A DNA stretch of 5,760 nucleotides from VYDC01 sp034420495 (GTDB taxonomy: Bacteria; Chloroflexota; Dehalococcoidia; UBA2979): assembly GCA_034420495.1 (NCBI GenBank), contig DAOULG010000120.1, forward strand, positions 1-5,760, in the 5' to 3' direction. Shown one piece after another: positions 1 through 5,739 of the stretch. Numbering within the stretch: position 1 is the first letter of the stretch; every line of letters starts with the position of its first letter. The notes under the pieces are model-generated. The model ran no database searches and was not told the DNA's origin. It saw only the letters and a program-made list of their open reading frames with translations. Made by a program: the position numbers and the translations under genes.

Positions 1-863
1 TCTTCACCGACGAGCTCCGGGAGCGGGCGGCGGAGACGGAGAATCGGCTCGACGATCAGATCGTGCCGCTCGCGGGGACGATCCTGAAGGGGGCGGTCGT
101 CCTGTTCGGCGTCCTGCTCGTTCTCGGCAACCTCGGCATGAACGTGACATCGCTGGTGGCGGGGCTCGGCCTGGGCGGTCTCGCGGTCGCGCTCGCCGCC
201 CAGGACTCCATTCGCAACCTGCTCGGCGGCGTGACGATCCTCGCCGACCGCCCGTTCCAGGTGGGCGACTGGATCGTGGTCGGCGGCATCGAGGGGACGG
301 TGGAGCACGTCGGCTTCCGCTCCTCCCGCGTGCGCACCTTCTACAACTCGGTCGTGACGGTGCCGAACGCGCGGATCGTCGATGCCCACGTCGACAACAT
401 GGGGCTCAGGCAGTGGCGGCGCTACAAGACCACGCTGGGCATCGCGTATCACACGCCGCCGGAGAGCGTGCAGGCTTTCGTGGAGGGTGTGCGCGCCCTG
501 ATCCGGGCCAATCCCGGGACGCGCAAGGACTACTACATCGTCGAGTTCCACGGCTTCGGCGCGGCGTCGCTCGACATCCTCGTCTACTGCTTCATCGACG
601 CCTCAAGCTGGAACGACGAGCTGCGTACCCGGCACGTGCTCAACCTGGACATCATGCGCCTCGCCGAGGATCTCGGCGTGGAGTTCGCCTTCCCCACCCA
701 GACGCTCCACGTCGCCTCCCTCCCCGGCCAGCCCGAGACGCCCCCCGCGCCCGCGACGCGCGAGGGGCTCCGGGAGGTCGTCGAGCGCTACGCACCGGAG
801 GGGACGGCCGGCCAGCGCGTCGACGCGCCGCTCACCGCGGGCTACGACAACGCGCCGGAGTAG
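1..863 (+). CDS. MscS-family mechanosensitive ion channel, 3' part (5' end outside window)
   Basis: This is the C-terminal 286 codons of a small-conductance mechanosensitive channel, an inner-membrane pore that opens under membrane tension and releases solutes during osmotic downshock. The frame is open from base 3, so the GTG at 63 is an internal Val codon and the gene starts upstream. In order, it shows a hydrophobic helix (about bases 80-145) and the Gly/Ala-rich pore helix (about 144-231, containing SLVAGLGLGGLAVALAAQ). The MscS beta domain follows (about 240-390), with RPFQVGDWI and VPNARIV, the counterparts of RPF..GE and IPN in E. coli MscS. A C-terminal alpha/beta domain (about 400-720) contains KDYYIVEFHGFG and ends FAFPTQTLHV. 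The last roughly 45 residues are a Pro/Ala/Glu-rich, probably disordered tail. The missing N-terminus could hold extra membrane helices. Family assignment is firm; the exact subtype is not. Confidence 0.95.
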   Translation, partial: FTDELRERAAETENRLDDQIVPLAGTILKGAVVLFGVLLVLGNLGMNVTSLVAGLGLGGLAVALAAQDSIRNLLGGVTILADRPFQVGDWIVVGGIEGTVEHVGFRSSRVRTFYNSVVTVPNARIVDAHVDNMGLRQWRRYKTTLGIAYHTPPESVQAFVEGVRALIRANPGTRKDYYIVEFHGFGAASLDILVYCFIDASSWNDELRTRHVLNLDIMRLAEDLGVEFAFPTQTLHVASLPGQPETPPAPATREGLREVVERYAPEGTAGQRVDAPLTAGYDNAPE

Positions 864-880
864 CCGGCGGACGGCGCCGG
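864..880. terminator. Short GC hairpin between convergent genes
   Basis: CCGGCG (864-869) and CGCCGG (875-880) form a perfect 6-bp stem with a 5-base loop, directly after the MscS stop codon and about 30 bases before the end of the convergent GNAT gene. There is no T-tract on either side, so it is not a classic intrinsic terminator. In such a GC-rich background a 6-bp stem can also arise by chance. Position is the main argument. Confidence 0.3.
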
Positions 881-911
881 GGCGTGCGGGTGCGTCGGCG
901 AGGGTTGGGGG

Positions 912-1511
912 CTAGGGGCCGCCCGGGGGGTGGTCGAGCTCCCTGAGCGTGGCCTCGTAGCTCGCCACGTCCTGCTCCATCACGACCAGGTCGTAGCTGT
1001 TGCCCGAGGGATCGACAACGTGGTCGGGCAAGAGGGCGACCGAGCGGAAGCCGAGCCGCCGGAAGACGTGGATGGCGGCGGGCTGATCCAGCGTCATGCG
1101 CGCGATCATCTTGCGCACGCCGGTGTCGGCCGCGACGCGGAAGGCCTCCTGCGTGAGCGCCCGCCCGACGCCCGAGCCGCGCGCGCCCTCTCCGACGAGC
1201 ACCCGCAGCTCCGCGACGTGGCGCATCCAGCGCAGGTCGTTGCGGGCGACGGCGGCGTAGCCGCATACGGCCCCGGCGTCGTCGACGGCGAGGATCGTGC
1301 TCACCTCCCCGCGCTCGATGTCGGAGATCCACGCGTCGATCTCGTCCCCCTTCGTGATGTCCCGCCTCAGGAAGAGGAGATCGTGGGTGGGCAGGGAGCG
1401 TGCGAAGTGGAGCAGGGCGTCGCGGTCGGCGGCCGTCATGTACCGAAGCGCGAGCTGCCGGTCCCGGCCCGTGAGAGTGGTGAGCACCGCCGTCGCGCCG
1501 CCTGTCATCAT
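912..1511 (-). CDS. GNAT-family N-acetyltransferase
   Basis: This encodes a 199-residue (or 198-residue) cytoplasmic acetyltransferase of the GNAT superfamily, which moves an acetyl group from acetyl-CoA to an amine; the substrate cannot be read from the sequence. The acetyl-CoA motif A is clear: a beta strand (AELRVLV, about residues 100-106) leads into the pyrophosphate-binding loop RGSGVG (111-116) and a helix. A later segment (about residues 144-156, AAIHVFRRLGFR) is the usual motif B helix and 'LGF' turn. The N-terminal part has LLFLRRDIT (45-53). Two adjacent ATG codons (1511 and 1508) follow GGAGG. The second is 4 bases from it and the first only 1 base, so translation may start mainly at 1508. 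The first 20 or so residues look non-conserved. The gene is a single unit, convergent with the channel gene and preceded by its own -10 box. It could act on a small molecule, a peptide or a protein N-terminus. Confidence 0.9.
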   Translation of the reverse strand: MMTGGATAVLTTLTGRDRQLALRYMTAADRDALLHFARSLPTHDLLFLRRDITKGDEIDAWISDIERGEVSTILAVDDAGAVCGYAAVARNDLRWMRHVAELRVLVGEGARGSGVGRALTQEAFRVAADTGVRKMIARMTLDQPAAIHVFRRLGFRSVALLPDHVVDPSGNSYDLVVMEQDVASYEATLRELDHPPGGP

Positions 1512-1567
1512 GCCTCCCGCCCCGTGGCTGTCGCGCGGGCCGCCGCTGGAGCGCCCGCCTCACCCGC

Positions 1568-1573
1568 ATTCTA
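1568..1573 (-). promoter_or_regulatory. Probable -10 box for the GNAT gene
   Basis: Read on the minus strand this is TAGAAT, five of six matches to TATAAT, standing out in almost pure G/C sequence. Transcription would start near 1561, giving a leader of about 50 bases before the ATG pair. No convincing TTGACA-like -35 box is seen 16-19 bases upstream, so the promoter may depend on an extended -10 contact, an activator or an alternative sigma factor. Confidence 0.5.
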
Positions 1574-1608
1574 GGGGACGCGGCCGGGGGTCGCCTCAGG
1601 CGGGCGCC

Positions 1609-1642
1609 CGGCCGCTGTGGCGCGAGGGGGGCTGCGCGGCCG
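1609..1642 (-). terminator. Possible weak terminator hairpin after the transporter gene
   Basis: CGGCCGC (1609-1615) pairs perfectly with GCGGCCG (1636-1642), a 7-bp stem with a 20-base loop. It lies just downstream of the transporter stop codon on the minus strand. There is no T-run after it and the loop is long, so support is mostly positional. The core CGGCCG is self-complementary and also occurs as the direct repeat CGGCCGCT at 1609 and 1637. Confidence 0.25.
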
Positions 1643-3028
1643 CTACGGCGCGCCGGCGCCGCCCCGGCGCGCCGGATCGTCGGGCGGCGCCAGGGCGTAG
1701 GAGCGGAAGGCGATGAACCCGGCGAACACCATCAGGCCCGCGACGGGACCGACCAGCCGCACGCCGAGCGGATTCGCGGCCGAGTCGCCGGCGAGCAGCA
1801 CGAGCGCGAACAGGAGCGGGGCGAGCGAGATCGCGAACTTCTCGATCATGTTCTGGGAGCCGTAGAACATCGCCTCGCGCCGGGTGCCCGTGCTCTCGGC
1901 GGAGTCGTCGGCGATGTCCGCCGTGAGGACGTTGGGGAAGAGGAAGACGCCCGCCATCGGCACCCCGCCCAGGACCATCGCCGCCAGGGACTGCGGCAGC
2001 GCCGGGATTCCGGGGAGATAGCCCGCGAAGAAGAGCAGCGGGAAGTAGGCCGCGGCCCAGAGCATCGCCACCCGGTACGTGGCCGCGGTGCCCCAGCGCC
2101 TCGCGAGCGCCACGAAGAGCGGCACGCCCGCGAGGGCGCCGCCGATCACCATCACGGTGAGCAGGAAGATGAACGTCCCCTCGTTCTCGTCGCCCCTCAA
2201 CCCGAGGAGTTCCGACTCGCCGAGCACCGCGGCGACGAAGAAGGGCAGCAGCGCCGTGAGCATCTGCACCCCCAGCTGGAAGGTGACGAAGCTCGGGAGA
2301 TAGGCGAGGAAGCTGCGGTTCGTGAAGGTCGCGCGCAGGGCGCGCATCACGCCGGGGTGCGCGGGGGTGGCGTCGGTGATGGCGTGGCGCCAGCTGCCGG
2401 CCAGCGCGATGTAGCGCGTCGTCAGGGCGATGAAGGCGATGATCGTCGCCATCCCGATGAAGCCGAAGAGGTCGACGAGCAGGGCGCTGAGGGAGAGACC
2501 GATGGCGGCGCCGCCGATGCCGAAGACCACCTGCAGGGAGGCCACGGAGAGGCGGTCGACGGTGCGCCGGGCGATGTGCGGCAGCAGCGCCTCCATCGCG
2601 GAGCCCGCGACGTTGTTGAGCAGGAAATAGAGCTGGGCGACGATGAAGATGTAGACGACGTTTGCGATGCTCGATCCCTCGGCGGGCGGCGTGAAGACCA
2701 GGATGAAGAGCAGGCACCACCACGGGGTGCCGAAGAGGACGAAGGGGATGCGCCGCCCCCACCGCGAGCGGGTTCTATCCGTCCAGTAGGCGATCAGCGG
2801 GTCGTCGAGAGCCTCCAGCACGCGCGCGAGCGTGAGGGTGATGCCGAGCACGACCCGCGCATCGAGTCCCCCGAGCTCGGGGATGCGGACGGCGATGTCG
2901 GCGTCGGAGGGCGGGGCGTAGAAGTAGATCAGCCAGAGGGCCCACGCCTGCGAGAGCGCGTTCCCGGCGATGCTCGCCGAGGAGTAGAGCAGCCGCACCC
3001 GCAGCGAGAGCGCCGTCACCGCGCTCAT
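1643..3028 (-). CDS. GPH-family (MelB-like) MFS cation symporter
   Basis: This 461-residue integral membrane protein, the usual length for its family, should have about twelve helices. It belongs to the glycoside-pentoside-hexuronide (GPH) branch of the major facilitator superfamily, which includes the melibiose carrier MelB and generally couples solute uptake to Na+ or H+. After helix 2 it has EALDDPLI (72-79) followed by the family signature DRTRSRWGRR (84-93). In the second half it has TADIADD (369-375), then TGTRREAMFYG (380-390), the other GPH hallmark. By position E72 and D76 correspond to the two cation-site aspartates of MelB (D55 and D59), with Glu in place of the first. The C-terminal tail is short and Gly/Ala/Pro-rich. 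The ATG overlaps the stop of the upstream acyltransferase gene (ATGA). No strong Shine-Dalgarno is present, so translation is probably coupled. The substrate is unknown: distant GPH members may carry things other than sugars. Confidence 0.9.
   Translation of the reverse strand: MSAVTALSLRVRLLYSSASIAGNALSQAWALWLIYFYAPPSDADIAVRIPELGGLDARVVLGITLTLARVLEALDDPLIAYWTDRTRSRWGRRIPFVLFGTPWWCLLFILVFTPPAEGSSIANVVYIFIVAQLYFLLNNVAGSAMEALLPHIARRTVDRLSVASLQVVFGIGGAAIGLSLSALLVDLFGFIGMATIIAFIALTTRYIALAGSWRHAITDATPAHPGVMRALRATFTNRSFLAYLPSFVTFQLGVQMLTALLPFFVAAVLGESELLGLRGDENEGTFIFLLTVMVIGGALAGVPLFVALARRWGTAATYRVAMLWAAAYFPLLFFAGYLPGIPALPQSLAAMVLGGVPMAGVFLFPNVLTADIADDSAESTGTRREAMFYGSQNMIEKFAISLAPLLFALVLLAGDSAANPLGVRLVGPVAGLMVFAGFIAFRSYALAPPDDPARRGGAGAP
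1646..1675. repeat. Twin 11-bp palindromic repeat at the 3' end of the transporter gene
   Basis: CGGCGCGCCGG occurs exactly at 1646-1656 and 1665-1675, separated by 8 bases. Its 10-base core is its own reverse complement, so the two copies can pair as an 11-base region hairpin or be read as direct repeats. It encodes the Arg/Gly/Ala/Pro end of the transporter, which is under little constraint. It may be simple GC-rich low complexity, or it may help end transcription of the minus-strand operon. Confidence 0.4.
3025..3028 (-). promoter_or_regulatory. ATGA stop-start overlap (translational coupling site)
   Basis: On the minus strand the four bases read ATGA. They hold the transporter start codon (3028-3026) and the acyltransferase stop codon TGA (3027-3025). 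No strong ribosome binding site lies ahead of the transporter ATG (upstream sequence GGCGGCGACCG), which fits re-initiation by ribosomes finishing the first gene. Confidence 0.8.
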
Positions 3029-3897
3029 CGGTCGCCGCCGTCCGCGGATGCGGACCCTCCGCCGTAGGGGCCGCGGAGCTCGGGCGGGAGCTGGCCGGCG
3101 ATCGCGCGCATCACGGTCTCACCCAGGCGCTCCCGCTCCTCGCGATCCGCGCCGGAGCCGCTCCAGGGGAGCGAGAGGGGCGGACCGAAGCGCGCGGTGA
3201 GCGCGGCCGGGCCGCCGGGGTCCCCCCCGGCCTCCGGTGCGAGCGTCTCGAAGATGCCGACCGGCAGCACCGGGGCGCCCTGGCGGGTCAGCCACGCGAT
3301 CGCCATCCCCGCGTTGGGCTCCGGCGTCACGAGCACCCGCTCCCCGCCCCGCCCCGCCTCCGGCGTCACGCCGATGGGACGCCCGCCCGCGCCGCGCAGC
3401 GCGGAGCCCGCGCGCCGGAGGGCCCGTGCCCGCCCGCGTCCCGCTCCGCCGTCGCGCGGCACTCTCAGCGCACCGTAGCGGCGCGCGACGCGGCCGACCA
3501 TCCACCTCATCGCCGGATCGGGGATGCGCACGGGGCCGACGCGGTAGCCGTGCATCTGGTCGGCGATCAGCCACCGGACGGGGGGCTGCTCCCCGCGTGC
3601 CCGCCAGAGGATCAGGGAGATCCACATCGCCGCCCACCAGACGTTGAGCCCGGGGCGCTCATAGTGGTTCATCGCGAGCACGAAGGGCGCCCCCGCCGGC
3701 GGGATGTGATCGCCGCCGAGCGCGATCGGGGAGGGCCGTCGGCCCGCGAAGAGCCGCTCGGCCTCGCGCCCGAGGTTGCGGGGCCGGCCCAGCGGCAGCG
3801 TCGCGAACCACGCCGACATGAAGAGCGGGGGAAAGCCGTAGGCCGGACGGGTGCTCGAGGTCGCGGTGGGGCCGACGATGTCCGCCGCTGTGGCCAT
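3025..3897 (-). CDS. PlsC-like lysophospholipid acyltransferase superfamily protein with an altered HX4D motif
   Basis: This 290-residue protein resembles the glycerolipid acyltransferases that move acyl chains onto lysophosphatidic acid or related lipids at the cytoplasmic membrane face. Visible blocks match the superfamily order: the motif I region AMNHYERPG (75-83), motif II-like GALRVPRD (142-149), and motif III-like GVTPEAGRGG (176-185) where PlsC has FPEGTRS. A hydrophobic strand APVLPVGIFE (208-217) follows, as in PlsC. A moderately hydrophobic stretch (about 86-99) follows motif I. In HX4D the Asp should be at position 83, but Gly is there; H78 and E180 are kept. Residues 1-20 and the end after about 273 look non-conserved. 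The ATG at 3897 lacks a good Shine-Dalgarno, and a later start is possible. It is the first gene of the operon, and its TGA overlaps the transporter ATG. It may be an acyltransferase with a different substrate or a non-catalytic relative. Confidence 0.75.
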   Translation of the reverse strand: MATAADIVGPTATSSTRPAYGFPPLFMSAWFATLPLGRPRNLGREAERLFAGRRPSPIALGGDHIPPAGAPFVLAMNHYERPGLNVWWAAMWISLILWRARGEQPPVRWLIADQMHGYRVGPVRIPDPAMRWMVGRVARRYGALRVPRDGGAGRGRARALRRAGSALRGAGGRPIGVTPEAGRGGERVLVTPEPNAGMAIAWLTRQGAPVLPVGIFETLAPEAGGDPGGPAALTARFGPPLSLPWSGSGADREERERLGETVMRAIAGQLPPELRGPYGGGSASADGGDR

Positions 3898-3966
3898 GAG
3901 CCGCGTCCCGCCCCGCTCGCCCGGCGGCGCCCCGCCCGGTCCGGCGCGGCGTCGTGGCGCCCCCCA

Positions 3967-3972
3967 AGGGTA
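3967..3972 (-). promoter_or_regulatory. Candidate -10 box for the acyltransferase-transporter operon
   Basis: The minus strand reads TACCCT, matching TANNNT. It is the only such hexamer on that strand in the divergent region. Transcription would begin near 3960, leaving a leader of about 60 bases before the ATG at 3897. No recognisable -35 box is present, so this is a weak call. Confidence 0.25.
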
Positions 3973-4026
3973 GCGCCGCCGCCGAAGAGGTGCCCCGGCG
4001 GCCGACTCGCCCCGCCCCTCCGCACG

Positions 4027-4032
4027 TACACT
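4027..4032 (+). promoter_or_regulatory. Candidate -10 box for the glutamate synthase-like gene
   Basis: TACACT matches TANNNT in an otherwise G/C-only stretch. A transcript starting near 4039 would have a leader of only about 11 bases, just enough to include the purine-rich GCAGGGGGG before the ATG at 4050. The best -35-like sequence is CCGACT at 4002-4007, with a long 19-base spacer, so the -35 is doubtful. If real, it argues against the upstream GTG start at 3954. Confidence 0.35.
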
Positions 4033-4049
4033 GCGGGCAGGGGGGGCGG

Positions 4050-5609
4050 ATGCTCTGGCTGGTGGTCTCCGCCGTGATCCTCGTGGCCCTGGCGGCGTGG
4101 GTGCTCTACGACGTGCTCCAGACGCAACACGCCGTCGTGCGCAACTTCCCGATCATCGGCCATTTCCGCTACTGGCTGGAGTCGGTCGGGCCCGAGCTCC
4201 GGCAGTACATCGTGACCGACAACGACGAGGAGCGGCCCTTCAGCCGCGACCAGCGGCGATGGGTCTACGCCTCCGCGAAGGAGGAGAACACCTCGTTCGG
4301 CTTCGGGTCGGACAACGAGATGGAGATGGCCGGGCACTACCTCCTGCTCAAGCACGCGGCCTTCCCGTTCCGGCCCCCGGCCCCGGCGGCGATCCCGGAG
4401 GAGGGGGCCGGGCGCGATCCGCTCCCGGCCGCCAAGATCCTCGGCGCGGCCCGCGGCCGGACGCACGCCTTCCGTCCGGCCTCCGCGGTGAACATCTCGG
4501 GGATGAGCTTCGGCTCGCTCTCGGGGCGCGCGGTGGAGGCGATGAACCGGGGCGCCCGGGCCGCCGGGTGCCTGCACAACACCGGCGAGGGCGGGCTGAC
4601 CCCGTACCACCGGCACGGCGCCGATCTCGTCTTCCAGTTCGGGCCGGGGTACTTCGGCTGCCGCGACGAGCGCGGGGGCTTCTCCCTGGACCGCCTCCTG
4701 GCCGTGGTCGCCGAGAATCCGGTCCGGGCCATCGAGGTGAAGCTCAGCCAGGGGGCGAAGCCCGGCGCCGGCTCGCTCCTGCCGGCGGCGAAGGTGACCC
4801 CGGAGATCGCGCGGGTCCGGGGCGTCCCCGCCGGGGTGGACTGCGTGAGCCCGGCCTCCCACGCGGAGTTCTCCGACGTCGACTCGATGCTCGACTTCGT
4901 CGAGCGCATCGCGGCGGCGACGGGGCTGCCGGTCGGCATCAAGTCGGCGGTCGGCGAGGAGGCCTTCTGGGACGATCTCGCGCGGCTGATGGAGAGCGGC
5001 GAGCGGGGCGTCGACTTCATCACCGTCGACGGTGGGGAGGGAGGGACGGGTGCCGGACCCCTCGTCTTCACCGATCACGTGGGGCTCCCCTTCAAGATCG
5101 GCTTCGCGCGCGTCTACCGCGCCTTCGCGCTGCGCGGAATCAGCGAGCGCGTCGTCTTCATCGGCTCCGGGAAGCTCGGCCTGCCCGAGAACGGGGTCGT
5201 CGCCTTCTCGCTCGGCTGCGACATGGTCAACGTCGGGCGGGAGGCGATGCTGGCGGCCGGGTGCATCCAGGCGCAGCGCTGCCACACGGGCGGCTGCCCG
5301 ACGGGAGTCGCGACGCAGTCGCGCTGGCGCGCGCGCGGCCTGGATCCCCCGAGCAAGGCGCTGCGCGTCGCCAACTACGTCCGCGCGCTCCGTCGCGAGC
5401 TGCGGGCGCTCTCGTTCGCGGCCGGCGTCGCCCATCCGGCTCTCATCGGCCCCGACCGGATCGAGATCACCGACGGGCGCCTGGGCGCGACGACGCTCCG
5501 CGAGCTCTTCCGCTACGGGGCGGGCTGGGGGCTGCCGGGATCGGCGGACGCGGAGACGCTGCGCGCGGTCATGGGATCCGGCGGGACGGCTCCCCGGCCG
5601 CGGGGCTGA
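4050..5609 (+). CDS. FMN-binding glutamate synthase family protein (GltS central domain only), membrane-anchored
   Basis: This 519-residue protein carries the FMN and iron-sulfur synthase domain of glutamate synthase (Glu_synthase family, GltB domain 2). It has one N-terminal membrane helix (residues 2-20) and then IIGHFRYWLE and PFSRDQRRWVYAS, both typical of the stand-alone family. Core blocks are MSFGSLSG (152-159), HNTGEGG (176-182), EVKLSQGAKPG (229-239), GIKSAVG (296-302, with K298), DGGEGGTGAGP (327-337) and GSGKLGLP (372-379). The cysteines C405, C411 and C416 (Cx5Cx4C) match the ligands of the 3Fe-4S cluster in glutamate synthases. The N-terminal glutaminase domain with its catalytic Cys and the C-terminal GXGXG domain are absent. 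No NADPH-dependent small subunit is adjacent. It probably makes a flavin/Fe-S oxidoreductase, but glutamate formation is unproven. The ATG at 4050 is chosen because it follows a purine-rich ribosome site and begins the membrane helix. A GTG at 3954 would add 32 low-complexity residues. Confidence 0.92.
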   Translation: MLWLVVSAVILVALAAWVLYDVLQTQHAVVRNFPIIGHFRYWLESVGPELRQYIVTDNDEERPFSRDQRRWVYASAKEENTSFGFGSDNEMEMAGHYLLLKHAAFPFRPPAPAAIPEEGAGRDPLPAAKILGAARGRTHAFRPASAVNISGMSFGSLSGRAVEAMNRGARAAGCLHNTGEGGLTPYHRHGADLVFQFGPGYFGCRDERGGFSLDRLLAVVAENPVRAIEVKLSQGAKPGAGSLLPAAKVTPEIARVRGVPAGVDCVSPASHAEFSDVDSMLDFVERIAAATGLPVGIKSAVGEEAFWDDLARLMESGERGVDFITVDGGEGGTGAGPLVFTDHVGLPFKIGFARVYRAFALRGISERVVFIGSGKLGLPENGVVAFSLGCDMVNVGREAMLAAGCIQAQRCHTGGCPTGVATQSRWRARGLDPPSKALRVANYVRALRRELRALSFAAGVAHPALIGPDRIEITDGRLGATTLRELFRYGAGWGLPGSADAETLRAVMGSGGTAPRPRG

Positions 5610-5658
5610 GCGGCCGCCCGGCCCGGCTCCGGGCTGAGGCCCCCCGCCGGGCGGCCGC
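5610..5658 (+). terminator. Strong inverted repeat directly after the glutamate synthase-like gene
   Basis: GCGGCCGCCCGGC (5610-5622) and GCCGGGCGGCCGC (5646-5658) are perfect 13-bp complements with a 23-base loop, beginning at the base after the stop codon. Inside, GCCCG (5621-5625) and CGGGC (5630-5634) can form an alternative small hairpin that competes for the last bases of the large stem. No T-tract follows, so it would be an unusual intrinsic terminator, an mRNA 3'-end stabiliser or a Rho-assisted end. Confidence 0.55.
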
Positions 5659-5706
5659 CGACGGGCTCCCCGCCCTCCGGTGCCGCGTCCGGGGGCGCCG
5701 CCCGCC

Positions 5707-5712
5707 TATAGT
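5707..5712 (+). promoter_or_regulatory. Probable -10 box for the gene leaving the window
   Basis: TATAGT matches TATAAT at five of six positions, in a G/C-rich stretch between a terminator-like hairpin and a ribosome binding site. Transcription would start near 5719, giving a leader of about 21 bases before the GTG at 5740. I see no TTGACA-like hexamer at the usual distance upstream. Confidence 0.55.
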
Positions 5713-5739
5713 GGCCGGAGACGTGGCGAGAGGATCCGG

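Larger units (their letters stand above)
3898..4049. promoter_or_regulatory. Divergent intergenic region
   Basis: These 152 bases separate the minus-strand acyltransferase-transporter operon from the plus-strand glutamate synthase-like gene, and must hold the promoters of both. The sequence is nearly all G/C, so the few AT-containing hexamers stand out: a plus-strand TACACT and a minus-strand TACCCT, listed separately. Apart from those I see no operator palindrome of obvious significance and no small gene. A GTG at 3954 is in frame with the plus-strand gene but gives an unlikely Pro/Arg-rich extension. Confidence 0.6.

Noticed and set aside
930..1574. Plus-strand frame opposite the GNAT gene
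   Set aside because: The minus-strand frame has clear GNAT motifs, a ribosome site and a -10 box; this one has low-complexity composition and no support.
1600..1611. 10-bp palindrome CGGGCGCCCG as an operator
   Set aside because: Perfect, but made only of G and C in a G/C-only stretch and with no spacing or second half-site typical of a regulator site; likely chance.
1596..2762. Minus-strand frame overlapping the transporter in another frame
   Set aside because: Arg/His/Pro-rich shadow without domains; the transporter frame carries all the GPH signatures without interruption, so no frameshift is implied.
2357..3067. Plus-strand frame opposite the transporter, rich in Asp/Glu/Arg
   Set aside because: Highly charged low-complexity translation is the usual mirror of a hydrophobic membrane protein read on the other strand.
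3119..3637. Possible frameshift in the acyltransferase gene because of an overlapping Arg/Gly-rich frame
   Set aside because: The main frame keeps motif order through motif III and the following hydrophobic strand, and it ends precisely in the ATGA overlap. The Arg/Ala-rich linker at residues 150-172 is odd but in frame.
3669..5435. Very long minus-strand open frame (588 codons) opposite the glutamate synthase-like gene
   Set aside because: Its translation is Arg/Ala/Asp/Gly-rich with no recognisable domain, it crosses the divergent promoter region and runs out of frame into the acyltransferase gene. Long antisense frames are expected when G/C-rich codons leave few stops.
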